From contig NZ_BLAJ01000006.1 in assembly GCF_009176305.1 (NCBI RefSeq), positions 124,001-188,000 of the forward strand: a stretch of 64,000 nucleotides of DNA. The letters are read 5' to 3'. Made by a program: the position numbers and the translations under genes. The DNA comes from Martinezella dioscoreae (GTDB lineage: Bacteria; Pseudomonadota; Alphaproteobacteria; Rhizobiales; Rhizobiaceae). The notes under the pieces were generated by a model. The model saw only the letters and a list, made by a program, of their open reading frames with translations. It was not told the DNA's origin and made no database searches. Of the stretch, positions 1 through 8,530 are shown in pieces (positions within the stretch are counted from its first letter, which is position 1; the number at the start of each line of letters is the position of its first letter).

Positions 1-965
1 GAAAAATCCATGCGGCCGCGCCTGACCATCGTCTCGATTGACATCGAGATCGGAGAGTGGGGTTCGGTGCGGCGGAAGTAGCGCGCGACGGCAAGCAGCA
101 GCTCGAAGGCTTCCTCGCGCGAGCCGATCTGTTCAGCGCTCAACGCGCGCGGACGTGTTTGCGCCTGCTCGCCGTCCTCCGGCTGCGGTTCCATCGCAGC
201 CACGGCCTCAGACGATTCGATGCCGGCGAGAGAGCGAAGCGCCAAGGCCGCCTCTTGCAGAACATTATGCGTATTGGAACTCGGCGGTGCCATCTGCCCG
301 CAGCGCTCGTTCAGGATGGATACGAGCCGGTCGAAGGCGGCAATGCAGCCATTGACCGTTTCAAGATGCGAACTCATCGCCGTCGTGCCTGCATCGAGAA
401 CTGCCTGATTTAACTCGTCACGCCGCTTCACTTCGTTGGGCCGTTGCGACAGCTGAAAGTCCCAGAGGGAAAACTGGCCGAATTTCACGCCAGGAATGAG
501 CGGCGACAACCTGATCGCTTGGATGATGGTTCCTTCGCCGCCGATGCCATTGAGGCCCGAAAGCGGGGCAAGTCGTTCCTCGATATCGTCGACGCCGACG
601 GAATGAAATTTCTCCCAATGCTTGTCCAAAAGCGACGCGATTGCATGATAGACGTCCCGCAACCCTTCGAAACCGCGCAGACGTAATTCCGCTTCAGCCA
701 ACCATGCTAATACTTCGAGGTCCTTACTTTTTGAAGAAATAATCTGCAATCCGAGATTGCTGACATCTGTCCAAAGAGGCGAAATGCTAATATTTTCGCC
801 CGGAGATATACCTCGTTCCGCCGCGCGAGCCTGGTTTCTTGCATCCTTTATTCTATAGTATATTTCGCGCATAGAAGTATTATTGCGAATATTTTCTCCG
901 CAAGGCGCGTTTTCTTCAAATGGATTTTCTATGTCGCGAACGTTCAGCAGGGAATTAACTCCATA
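1..965 (-). CDS. tssA: TssA (ImpA-type) T6SS baseplate/cap protein, 3' end outside window, start unresolved
   Basis: Reading the minus strand gives one open frame of about 320 codons that leaves the window at base 1. Near its N-terminus it carries ENPFEENAPCGENIR, and in its distal part REEAFELLLAVARYFRRTEP followed by HSPISMSIE, the conserved ImpA_N/TssA features. TssA primes assembly of the T6SS baseplate and sheath-tail in the cytoplasm. It diverges from clpV, as tssA does in the Agrobacterium imp/hcp arrangement. The start is odd: the frame is bounded by TGA at 968-966 and has no ATG/GTG/TTG before ATG at 872, which would cut off the conserved Pro-Cys-Gly-Glu region. An ATG with MEL coding at 964 lies one base out of frame. 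This may be a sequence error, a frameshift mutation or a rare start. The family call is firm; integrity is not. Confidence 0.85.
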
Positions 966-1177
966 TCATGAACTACATCGTTAGAGGGCGTGATAGTTAG
1001 ATCGATATATTCCTTTGTCAACCATGTCTATTCTGCAACAGATTTATGACGATTCCATTTTTTGACCACATGAAAAATTTTTTGTAGTCCATCTGGACGT
1101 ATGGAAATAACCGCCCTAGTTGTTGCCGCGATTTGGAGCGTGTGGTTGAAATGTAACCAGAGGGAGGAAACTTCTAG
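966..1177. promoter_or_regulatory. AT-rich divergent intergenic region between tssA and clpV
   Basis: These 212 bases separate the divergent tssA and clpV genes and must hold both promoters. The stretch is clearly richer in A+T than the coding sequence around it (for example the run of A and T at 1066-1086). I see no convincing -24/-12 or palindromic operator. The clpV Shine-Dalgarno (GGGAGGA, 1161-1167) lies at its right edge. Confidence 0.4.
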
Positions 1178-3925
1178 GTGTCGAACATCGATCTCAATCG
1201 TCTGATCAGAACGCTTGAGCCAGCATTGCGCGTCGGTCTCGAGGCTGCGGCGTCGCTCGCAGCACGTGATCGCCATGCGAATGTCGATGTCGCACATTGG
1301 ATATTGTCGTTGCTGGATGTATCCGAAGTTAGCTCTTTGTTTGAAGAGCTTAGCGTTTCTTCCGCGGCGCTCCGCGCCGAGCTTGATAGCGCCATCGCCG
1401 ACCTGCCGAGAGGCGATGGTGCCGCACTGGTGCTCTCTCAAAATTTGCTCGCTCTGATGCGCGAGGCATGGCTTGTCGCGTCGCTCCAATGTGGGCGGAG
1501 CCACATCACGCTCGCCGATCTTTTGACCGCGTTGAGCGACGACCAGTCGCTGCGAATCATGGCGCGGGGCATGGCGCCTTCGCTGCGCGGCCTTGATCGC
1601 AACGCGCTCGAAAAAAAATTGAACGCGACTTCCGCTTCCGATGGCGCATCGTCATTGTCAGAGAATTCCGAAACCGTTACCGCCGCCGGCGAGAACGAAT
1701 TCCTGCGCCTCTACACACGCGATATGACGGCGGATGCAAGACTTGGTCGTATCGATCCGGTCATCGGGCGTGATCGCGAGCTGCGCCAGGTGATCGATAT
1801 CCTGATGCGCCGCCGGCAGAACAATCCGATGCTGGTTGGCGAAGCGGGTGTCGGCAAGACTGCCGTTGCCGAGGCGCTGGCGCTGGAAATTGAGGCCGGC
1901 AACGTGCCTGACATGCTGAAGCCGGTACGGATTCTTCTTCTCGATCTTAGCCTGCTGCAGGCTGGCGCCGGCGTGAAAGGCGAGTTCGAGCGCCGCTTGC
2001 ATGGCGTTGTCGCGGCTGTGCGAGCTTCTATCGAACCGATCATCCTGTTCATCGATGAGGCACATGGCCTGATCGGTGCCGGCGGCCAGGCCGGGCAGGG
2101 GGATGCCGCCAATATTCTGAAACCGGCGCTGGCGCGCGGTGAGCTCAGGACGATCGCGGCCACGACATGGAGCGAATACAAGCGCTATATCGAGAAGGAT
2201 GCGGCGCTGACCCGGCGCTTCCAGGTCGTTCAGGTGCTTGAGCCCGACGAAGAAACGGCAATCCGCATGTTGCGTGGCGTCGTCGGCAGCTTCAAGGCTC
2301 ACCACAAGGTACGCATTCGCGAGGAGGCGCTCGCGGCAGCCGTCCGCCTCTCGGCGCGCTATATCCCGGCGCGGCAATTGCCCGACAAGGCGATCAGCCT
2401 CATCGATACCGCCGCGGCAGCCGTCTCGCTGGCCCGGCAGACCGTTCCCGAGGCGCTCAAGGAATTGCGCAACGAGCAGCAGATGCTCGAGGTTGAAGCC
2501 GCCGCGCTTTCCGCCGAGCCGCCGACCCCGGATATCGTCGAGCGTCTTGCGATCATCGAGGGCGAAAAGGGCGAGGTGGTAGGTGAGATCGAACGGCTAC
2601 AGGCCAAGCTCGACGCTGAAATCAGGCTATCGGCTGAGGCCGATCGCATCGAAGCCGCGCTCGGCGGTCCTGATGATCAGCAGGTGGAAGAGGGCATTCG
2701 CCAGCGCGGCGGCAACGTTGCTCTTTTCCCGCCCAATGGCTTATCCGTCGAGGTCAATCGCGCGGCCCTCGTACAGGCCGAGCGCAGTCTTGCCGACGTT
2801 GCTGGCGAAACGCCGTTGGTTCCCCGCGTGGTCGACAAGGAAGTGATCGCCGGGATCGTCGCGCGCTGGACCGGCATTCCCGTTGGCAAGCTCTTGTCCG
2901 ATCAGGTCGAAACGGTCAAGACGCTCGATGCAAGGCTGAAGGAGCGGGTGCTCGGACAGGATAACGCGATCGCACGGATTTCGGCCGCTATGCGGTCCGC
3001 CCGCGCCGGCCTTTCCGACCCACGTCGTCCGCCCGCCGTCTTCCTGCTCGTCGGCATGTCGGGAACCGGCAAGACCGAGACGGCGCTTTCGCTGGCCGAT
3101 CTTCTTTATGGCGGCAGCCAGTATCTGACGACCATCAACATGTCCGAGTTCAAGGAGGAGCACAAGGTTTCGCTGCTGCTCGGATCTCCCCCCGGTTATG
3201 TCGGCTATGGCGAGGGCGGCGTCCTGACCGAGGCCGTCCGCCGTCGTCCCTATGGCGTGCTGCTACTGGATGAGATCGATAAGGCGCATCCGGGCGTCCA
3301 GGAAGTATTTTACCAGGTTTTCGACAAGGGAACGCTGCGCGACGGCGAGGGCCGGGACATCGATTTCAAGAACACCACCATCGTGATGACCGCCAATACC
3401 GGCTCGGAATTGCTGGCGGCTCTGGCGGCAGACCCGGAAACTTTGCCTGAGGGCGAGGCGCTGGAAGCGCTACTGCTTCCCGAATTGCAGAAACACTTCA
3501 AGCCGGCCTTCATCGGCCGCACGACCGTTCTGCCCTTCATGCCGCTGAACGGCGAGACGTTGAGCGGGATCGTCGACATTCAGATCGGCCGCATCCGTGA
3601 TCGCGTCGCCGCCTCGTACGGCACAATCGTTTCGCTCGCCCCCGAAGCCCGCGAGGCGCTGGTTGGCCGCGCCAAGGCGAGCGAGATGGGCGCGCGTGCC
3701 ATCGAAACCATGATTGGCCGCGATCTTCTGCCCGAGCTTTCGACCTTCTTCCTCGACGCGGTTGCGCAGGGGCGCAAGGTTGGCGGCATCACCATCAGCT
3801 TTCACGATCACCGCTTTCTCATCGAGGAGGATCCGGTGGGCGACCACGAATTCGCTGGCCCCGAGGAAGGCGGCACGGCGAATAAAGCAGCCCCGGACGA
3901 ACACAGCGCCCGGATGCGGCATTAG
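1178..3925 (+). CDS. clpV: ClpV/TssH, AAA+ ATPase that recycles the T6SS sheath
   Basis: This 915-residue protein is a class I Clp ATPase of the ClpV type. It disassembles contracted TssB/TssC sheath in the cytoplasm by ATP-driven threading. An N-terminal Clp-repeat domain covers about residues 1-150. The first AAA domain has Walker A GEAGVGKT at 221 and Walker B LFIDEAH near 290. A coiled-coil middle domain follows at about 410-530, and the second AAA domain has GMSGTGKT at 626 and LLLDEID near 697. The length fits ClpV (about 870-920) better than ClpB when taken with the hcp/vgrG neighbours. The start is GTG with GGGAGGA nine bases upstream. It is the first gene of the clpV-hcp-vgrG set and diverges from tssA. 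The last 25 residues are hydrophilic and look dispensable. Confidence 0.95.
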   Translation: MSNIDLNRLIRTLEPALRVGLEAAASLAARDRHANVDVAHWILSLLDVSEVSSLFEELSVSSAALRAELDSAIADLPRGDGAALVLSQNLLALMREAWLVASLQCGRSHITLADLLTALSDDQSLRIMARGMAPSLRGLDRNALEKKLNATSASDGASSLSENSETVTAAGENEFLRLYTRDMTADARLGRIDPVIGRDRELRQVIDILMRRRQNNPMLVGEAGVGKTAVAEALALEIEAGNVPDMLKPVRILLLDLSLLQAGAGVKGEFERRLHGVVAAVRASIEPIILFIDEAHGLIGAGGQAGQGDAANILKPALARGELRTIAATTWSEYKRYIEKDAALTRRFQVVQVLEPDEETAIRMLRGVVGSFKAHHKVRIREEALAAAVRLSARYIPARQLPDKAISLIDTAAAAVSLARQTVPEALKELRNEQQMLEVEAAALSAEPPTPDIVERLAIIEGEKGEVVGEIERLQAKLDAEIRLSAEADRIEAALGGPDDQQVEEGIRQRGGNVALFPPNGLSVEVNRAALVQAERSLADVAGETPLVPRVVDKEVIAGIVARWTGIPVGKLLSDQVETVKTLDARLKERVLGQDNAIARISAAMRSARAGLSDPRRPPAVFLLVGMSGTGKTETALSLADLLYGGSQYLTTINMSEFKEEHKVSLLLGSPPGYVGYGEGGVLTEAVRRRPYGVLLLDEIDKAHPGVQEVFYQVFDKGTLRDGEGRDIDFKNTTIVMTANTGSELLAALAADPETLPEGEALEALLLPELQKHFKPAFIGRTTVLPFMPLNGETLSGIVDIQIGRIRDRVAASYGTIVSLAPEAREALVGRAKASEMGARAIETMIGRDLLPELSTFFLDAVAQGRKVGGITISFHDHRFLIEEDPVGDHEFAGPEEGGTANKAAPDEHSARMRH

Positions 3926-3990
3926 ACGGAAGGGTAACCCCGCCCTGCAGCGACAGGGCGAATTCAAATCTCAACAGGAGAGTTCAGAGC

Positions 3991-4467
3991 ATGCCGATTT
4001 ATCTGCAGATCGACGGAATTCAGGGTGACGCAACCCACGAGCAGCACAAGAAGTGGATGGACATCGAAGTCATCCACTGGAATGTCTCGCGCAACATGAA
4101 GACGTCAGCCGGTTCGGCTGCCAACCGCGAGGCTTCCGAGCCGACCGTTTCGGAAGTTATCCTGACCAAGGTCAGCGATTCCTCGTCGACGAAGCTGTTC
4201 CAGGAAGCATGCTCGGGCCGCACCGGCAAGCAGGCCGTGATCCATCTGGTAACGACCGGCAACCCGGGCGATACCTACATCGAGTACACGCTCACCAACA
4301 CGCTGATCGCCAGCTACTCGGTCGATTCCAACGGCGACCGCCCGGTCGAGACGATCAAGCTCAACTTCACCAAGATGGAAGTGAAGTACACGCCTTACGA
4401 CGACTCGCAGACGCCGCAGTCGCCGATGATCGCATCCTACGACCTGGCAACGACCAAGGCTGCCTAA
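3991..4467 (+). CDS. hcp: Hcp, T6SS tube protein
   Basis: At 158 residues this is a standard-length Hcp. It starts MPIYLQIDGIQGDATH and has the family pattern of sheet strands around a single helix, where TKLFQEACSGRTGK precedes AVIHLV. Hcp forms hexameric rings that stack into the inner tube expelled by sheath contraction and is often secreted in bulk. The ATG at 3991 has AGGAG at 3976-3980. It follows clpV by 65 bases and is itself followed by a strong 13-bp hairpin that may raise the abundance of hcp message over downstream genes. The call rests on family recognition and on position. Confidence 0.95.
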   Translation: MPIYLQIDGIQGDATHEQHKKWMDIEVIHWNVSRNMKTSAGSAANREASEPTVSEVILTKVSDSSSTKLFQEACSGRTGKQAVIHLVTTGNPGDTYIEYTLTNTLIASYSVDSNGDRPVETIKLNFTKMEVKYTPYDDSQTPQSPMIASYDLATTKAA

Positions 4468-4480
4468 CATCAGTATCGTT

Positions 4481-4510
4481 TTCCGGCGCGCTGGCATCAG
4501 CGCGCCGGAA
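4481..4510 (+). repeat. Perfect inverted repeat after hcp (processing/attenuation hairpin)
   Basis: Arms TTCCGGCGCGCTG (4481-4493) and CAGCGCGCCGGAA (4498-4510) are perfectly complementary over 13 bp with a GCAT loop. No T-run follows, so it is a poor intrinsic terminator for the + strand. A role in protecting the 3' end of hcp mRNA or attenuating transcription into the next gene is inference from its position. Confidence 0.75.
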
Positions 4511-4582
4511 GCGCGTCCGCTGCCAGATCGTGTTTTGGCGCGATCGGCATGTTTCGGCAAACGTCCCTCAAAAGAGGTCGCC

Positions 4583-5131
4583 ATGGTAGATTTTTCCGTT
4601 TCGTCAGCGGCACTGCAAATGGAGCCCGTGAAGCAGGCCGATCTTCCGCCCGTGAAGCGTGCAGGCCGCGGGCCGTCCTACGACTATTTTTCCTATCAAA
4701 GCGGCCCGCGCGAATTCGCGGCGCGTGGTCAGGCGATGGGAGCCGCCGCATCGCTTTTCCGGATGTTCTCCGAAAAAGCCAACGAGATGTCGCTGACGCA
4801 TTGGCTCCAGCGATGGCTGCGCAACAACGAGGCGCATATCATTCGCGAGATGGATACCAACCATCATTCGGTGTTCGTTGCGCAATTCAATTATTCCGTC
4901 ACCGACGGCGAAACACGGGTCCTGATGGCGCGCGGTGCCTATCTGCTTGGCACAGTGCCGAACCGCGCCGATATCGGCAAGATCCTGACCCCGCAGGTAC
5001 TCTATGGCCCGGGCATGCACGAGACGCTGCCGAACGGCACTTTGTTCCAAATCGTCTATCTCGTTGGCGGCCGCAAACAGCAGATCGGCAGTACCGGCAC
5101 CGTAGGGTCGGCAAGCTCATTGGTAGGATAA
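4583..5131 (+). CDS. Unrecognised protein encoded between hcp and vgrG
   Basis: This encodes 182 residues of a protein I cannot name. The start at 4583 is chosen because AGAGG lies 6-10 bases upstream; an in-frame upstream start at 4535 would run into the preceding hairpin region. There is no signal peptide or membrane segment. The N-terminal 50 residues are Pro/Lys-rich and probably flexible. Residues 60-180 look globular, with WLQRWLRNNEAHIIREMDTN followed by a predicted mainly-beta half and a Gly/Ser-rich end. It sits in tandem with hcp and is followed by vgrG after only 6 bases, so it is very likely co-expressed with the T6SS spike. Possible roles are an Hcp- or VgrG-linked adaptor or a cargo protein. 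It is not the DUF2169, DUF4123 or PAAR families, and no catalytic motif is visible. Confidence 0.7.
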   Translation: MVDFSVSSAALQMEPVKQADLPPVKRAGRGPSYDYFSYQSGPREFAARGQAMGAAASLFRMFSEKANEMSLTHWLQRWLRNNEAHIIREMDTNHHSVFVAQFNYSVTDGETRVLMARGAYLLGTVPNRADIGKILTPQVLYGPGMHETLPNGTLFQIVYLVGGRKQQIGSTGTVGSASSLVG

Positions 5132-5137
5132 GCGCAG

Positions 5138-7462
5138 ATGAACGATCAGCCCTCGGCCAATGATTTCATCCAGGCGACCCGAAACCTCAGGGTTTCCTCA
5201 CCGCTTGGAACGGACCAACTCCTGCCGGAGCGAGTGATGATCACGGAAGGCGTTTCGTCGCTTTTCGACATCCGCCTCTCCGTACGCGCCAAGCGTGAAG
5301 TCATCAAGCCGGAGGAGCTGATCGGTCGCCTGATCGATATATCCCTGGAGGTCCAGCAGGATGAAGACGGTGGCGATGGCGTTCGCCGTCCATTCAACGG
5401 CTTGGTCACCGCGCTTCAGGAGGGGCCGCCGATCACGCGCGGCCTGCGTTCCTACTCGATGGTGATTAAGCCGCAGATGTGGCTGCTATCACAGCGATCG
5501 GATTGCCGCATCTGGATGGACAAGACCAGCATCGATATCGTCGAAACGCTGTTTTCCGAACACGGGATTCCCGCCCCGGATGTGTCCGGTGTCGTCACAC
5601 CGCCGCCGCCACAGCATTATTCCGTGCAGTGGAACGAAACGGATCTAGATTATCTGACCCGCCGCTTTGAGGAAGACGGTCTCTTCTACTGGTTTTCGCA
5701 TGAGGAGGGCAGCCACCGGCTGCATGTCGCCGATGGCGCCAACTCATGGGCCGGCCCGTCTCCATCGGCGCAGGGAGAGGGGCGCGTGCGCCTTGCCCAA
5801 GGCTCGACAGACCGCAACCACATCAGCGATTGGGCGAAGCATTACGCCTATGTTCCAGGCCAGCGCGCCGGCGCCGACTGGAATTTCGAAACGCCGCAAA
5901 TGGTGCCGGGCACGACCACGCCGTCATTGGTGCAGATGCCGGGCGCGATGAAAAGCGAGCTTTACGAATATCCGGCCCGCATTTCATCCGTTGCGGAAGC
6001 CGAGAGGGCGCAGAAGCTGCGCATGCAGGCGAGCGAGGCAGACCATAATCGGGTCGTCGGCCGATCGTCATCGCGCATATTAGAGGCCGGCCGGCGATTT
6101 ACGCCTTACGAAGTGGCGCATCCCGAACATGTCTATGAAGAGCATGTTATCATTCGCGCCACCCATTATGCGGTCGACCCCTCTTACGAAACCAATGCGG
6201 ATCAGCCGGAATATACCAACGAATTCGAAGCGGTGCCGTCGCGAGTCGCAATGACGCCGCATCGCACAACCGAACGGCCGCGCATCCGCGGCACGCAGGT
6301 CGCGATCGTTGCCGGTCCTTCGGGTGAGGAAATCCATCCCGATCAATATGGCCGCATCAAGCTCTGGTATCCCTGGGACCGCCGCGCCAAGAAGGATGGA
6401 TCGGACACCTGCTGGGTGCGCGTCGCCCAGAGCTGGGCCGGCGGCACCTGGGGCGGCCAGGTCATCCCGCGCATCGGCATGGAAGTCATGGTCGCCTTCA
6501 TCGACGGCGATCCGGATCGGCCGCTGGTGACGGGCGTGGTGCCGAACCCGAGCAACGGCGTGCCCTACGACCTACCTGCCAACAAGACCCGTATGGTGCT
6601 GCGCTCCAATACGCATAAGGGCACCGGCTTCAACGAGATGACCTTCGAGGACGATGCCGGCCGCGAAAACATGTTCTTCCACGCCCAGAAGGACCAGACG
6701 ACGCGCGTGCGCAACGACCGTACCAAACGCGTCGACCGCCACGAAGTCGCCTCCATCGGCGGCAACCGCGCGGTCGAAGTGAGCGGTAACCAGAAGCACG
6801 AGATCGGTGGATCGGTGAATACGGTTGTGGGCGGTACCGGGCCGATGGCCATGGCGTTGATGGGGGCGGTGCAGGGACTTTCGGGGCAGACGGCCGGATT
6901 GCTTTCACAGGCAGGTCAGATCGCGGGCGGGGGTGGGGAGGGACTTGCCGCATTCGCCGGCACTATTGCCTCCTCCGCCTTGGGCTTCCTTGGATTGGGT
7001 GGGCTTGGCAGCCGCGAAGGCGTGGTCTCGGGGCCAAATCCGAGGGCGGATGCAGGAACGAATCTGTCTGGTTCCGGCAGTGGGTTGGGCGAAGCGGCAA
7101 GCGGCCTCTTTCCACTTCCGGGCATCATGAACACCGTCGTCGGGTCGTTCAAATCGGACACCATCGGCATTGCAAGAGCCGAGCAGATCGGCGTCAGCAA
7201 GGTGACGCATGTCGGTCAGACGTCCCTCGAAAAGGTCGGAAAATTCAAGAAAGTGATCGTGGGCGACGAATTCGTCATAGAATGCGGCGCCTCCAAATTC
7301 ATCATGCGCCAGGACGGCACGGTCATCATTCTGGGGACGCACTTCAACTTTACTGCATCCGGTCCGACGCAGATCAACGGCAAGGTCGTCGATCTCAACA
7401 AGCCCGGCGGCGGCTTCGCCGAAGCTTCGCCGACATCGTCGGATACGACAGCGCAGGGCTGA
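5138..7462 (+). CDS. vgrG: VgrG, T6SS spike protein
   Basis: This 774-residue protein trimerises into the T6SS puncturing spike. The N-terminal gp27-like part includes the family signature QWNETDLDYLTRRFEEDGLF. The OB-fold/gp5 region carries DQYGRIKLWYPWDRR followed by SWAGGTWGGQVIPRIGMEV and FIDGDPDRPLVTG. The C-terminal part has short beta-helix repeats. A Gly/Ala/Ser-rich insert at about residues 565-655 interrupts the beta-helix before repeats resume with KVTHVGQTSLEKVG. There is no extra enzymatic domain at the C-terminus. The start ATG at 5138 is 6 bases after the previous gene. The DUF2169 gene follows by 6 bases, matching VgrG-adaptor-effector loading modules. Confidence 0.95.
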   Translation: MNDQPSANDFIQATRNLRVSSPLGTDQLLPERVMITEGVSSLFDIRLSVRAKREVIKPEELIGRLIDISLEVQQDEDGGDGVRRPFNGLVTALQEGPPITRGLRSYSMVIKPQMWLLSQRSDCRIWMDKTSIDIVETLFSEHGIPAPDVSGVVTPPPPQHYSVQWNETDLDYLTRRFEEDGLFYWFSHEEGSHRLHVADGANSWAGPSPSAQGEGRVRLAQGSTDRNHISDWAKHYAYVPGQRAGADWNFETPQMVPGTTTPSLVQMPGAMKSELYEYPARISSVAEAERAQKLRMQASEADHNRVVGRSSSRILEAGRRFTPYEVAHPEHVYEEHVIIRATHYAVDPSYETNADQPEYTNEFEAVPSRVAMTPHRTTERPRIRGTQVAIVAGPSGEEIHPDQYGRIKLWYPWDRRAKKDGSDTCWVRVAQSWAGGTWGGQVIPRIGMEVMVAFIDGDPDRPLVTGVVPNPSNGVPYDLPANKTRMVLRSNTHKGTGFNEMTFEDDAGRENMFFHAQKDQTTRVRNDRTKRVDRHEVASIGGNRAVEVSGNQKHEIGGSVNTVVGGTGPMAMALMGAVQGLSGQTAGLLSQAGQIAGGGGEGLAAFAGTIASSALGFLGLGGLGSREGVVSGPNPRADAGTNLSGSGSGLGEAASGLFPLPGIMNTVVGSFKSDTIGIARAEQIGVSKVTHVGQTSLEKVGKFKKVIVGDEFVIECGASKFIMRQDGTVIILGTHFNFTASGPTQINGKVVDLNKPGGGFAEASPTSSDTTAQG

Positions 7463-7468
7463 GGCGCC

Positions 7469-8530
7469 ATGTCGGTAGACAATCGCACACCTTTTCCGGC
7501 ACTCGCTTTCCGGCAATATAATTTGGCGGGGGATTTGCTAGGGGTTGTTGTCGCCAGAGGCACGTTCAAACTGACAAAGGACGGTCCGCTGGTCTTGGAC
7601 GACAATCAGCAACCATTGGTCATGTCGGATGTCTATGACGGCGATCCGCATGAGGCACCGCAGATGGCTTGCACCGATCTGGCGCCATTCAAGCCGGGTA
7701 CGGATGTAACTTTTGTCGGAGCTGCCTTTGCGCCAGGCCGTGTCGAGGCGTCGTCCTGGACCTGCGGCCTGAAAGTTGGGTCCGTGCAAAAGCGCCTGCG
7801 CGTCCATGGGCCTCGTGTCTGGCGGGCGAAGACTCGCAAGACGTGGCGTGGACTGATCGACAAGGAGAAAGAGGATGCGCTTGACGGGTGGGATCTGACT
7901 ACGGGAGAGCCTGTGACTTATGTGCCCATTGATTGGCGTTTAGCGTTCGGCGGCAGGATTGAGAACGGCGAGATATTCGAACGGAACCCCCTTGGGATCG
8001 GGCTTGTCGATCAGGACCAATACCGTGAAAGATCGGAATGGCCGGCGCCGCAGATTGAGGATGCAGACGAACCGGTTCGCTCCGTCGACGATAGGCCGGC
8101 GCCTGCAGGTCTCGGTCCGCTTTCGCCATTCTGGGAGGATCGGATACGGAAAGCCGGTACCTATGACGATGCCTGGCTGAACGAAAGGCATCCTCTGCTA
8201 CCACATGATTTCGATTTCTCTTTCTGGCAGGCGGCGCATCCGGATTTGGTGGCAAATCCCTGGCTGCAGGGCGACGAAGCCTTTGAGCTAGATCACCTCC
8301 TGCCGGGATTAAAGATGTTCCATGGTCGCCTGCCTGGCGTTGGCCTTCAGATTGAAATCGATCGGGGTACAGGCCCGGCGCGTGGCCCCATGGTGCTCGA
8401 CGGCGTCCATTTCGACATGAGGCCCGGTGTGGGGCGCGTTTTCCTGACCTGGCGGATCGGCTTTCCCTGGCCGGAGCGTCGCGGGCTGCCCAGGATGACT
8501 GTTGTCAATCTTTCTGAAGGTGTCAGCTAA
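7469..8530 (+). CDS. DUF2169-family T6SS effector adaptor
   Basis: The 353-residue product has the DUF2169 layout, with RQYNLAGDLLGVVVARGTFK at the N-terminus, the middle DWRLAFGG motif, ERNPLGIG, and the C-terminal region with LPGLKMFHGRLPG. Family knowledge: DUF2169 proteins act as chaperones/adaptors that fix a PAAR-like effector onto its VgrG. The neighbours fit exactly, with vgrG 6 bases upstream and a DUF4150 effector whose ATG overlaps this stop by one base (TAATG), so the two are translationally coupled. There is no signal peptide. In Agrobacterium an adaptor of this family is encoded between a vgrG and a DNase effector gene, which is the same order as here. Confidence 0.9.
   Translation: MSVDNRTPFPALAFRQYNLAGDLLGVVVARGTFKLTKDGPLVLDDNQQPLVMSDVYDGDPHEAPQMACTDLAPFKPGTDVTFVGAAFAPGRVEASSWTCGLKVGSVQKRLRVHGPRVWRAKTRKTWRGLIDKEKEDALDGWDLTTGEPVTYVPIDWRLAFGGRIENGEIFERNPLGIGLVDQDQYRERSEWPAPQIEDADEPVRSVDDRPAPAGLGPLSPFWEDRIRKAGTYDDAWLNERHPLLPHDFDFSFWQAAHPDLVANPWLQGDEAFELDHLLPGLKMFHGRLPGVGLQIEIDRGTGPARGPMVLDGVHFDMRPGVGRVFLTWRIGFPWPERRGLPRMTVVNLSEGVS

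Noticed and set aside
38..686. Several plus-strand open frames at the left edge
   Set aside because: They are antisense shadows of tssA, whose conserved motifs are on the minus strand.
1658..2377. Long minus-strand frame inside clpV
   Set aside because: Antisense shadow of a gene with full AAA+ motifs; high-GC codon use opens such frames.
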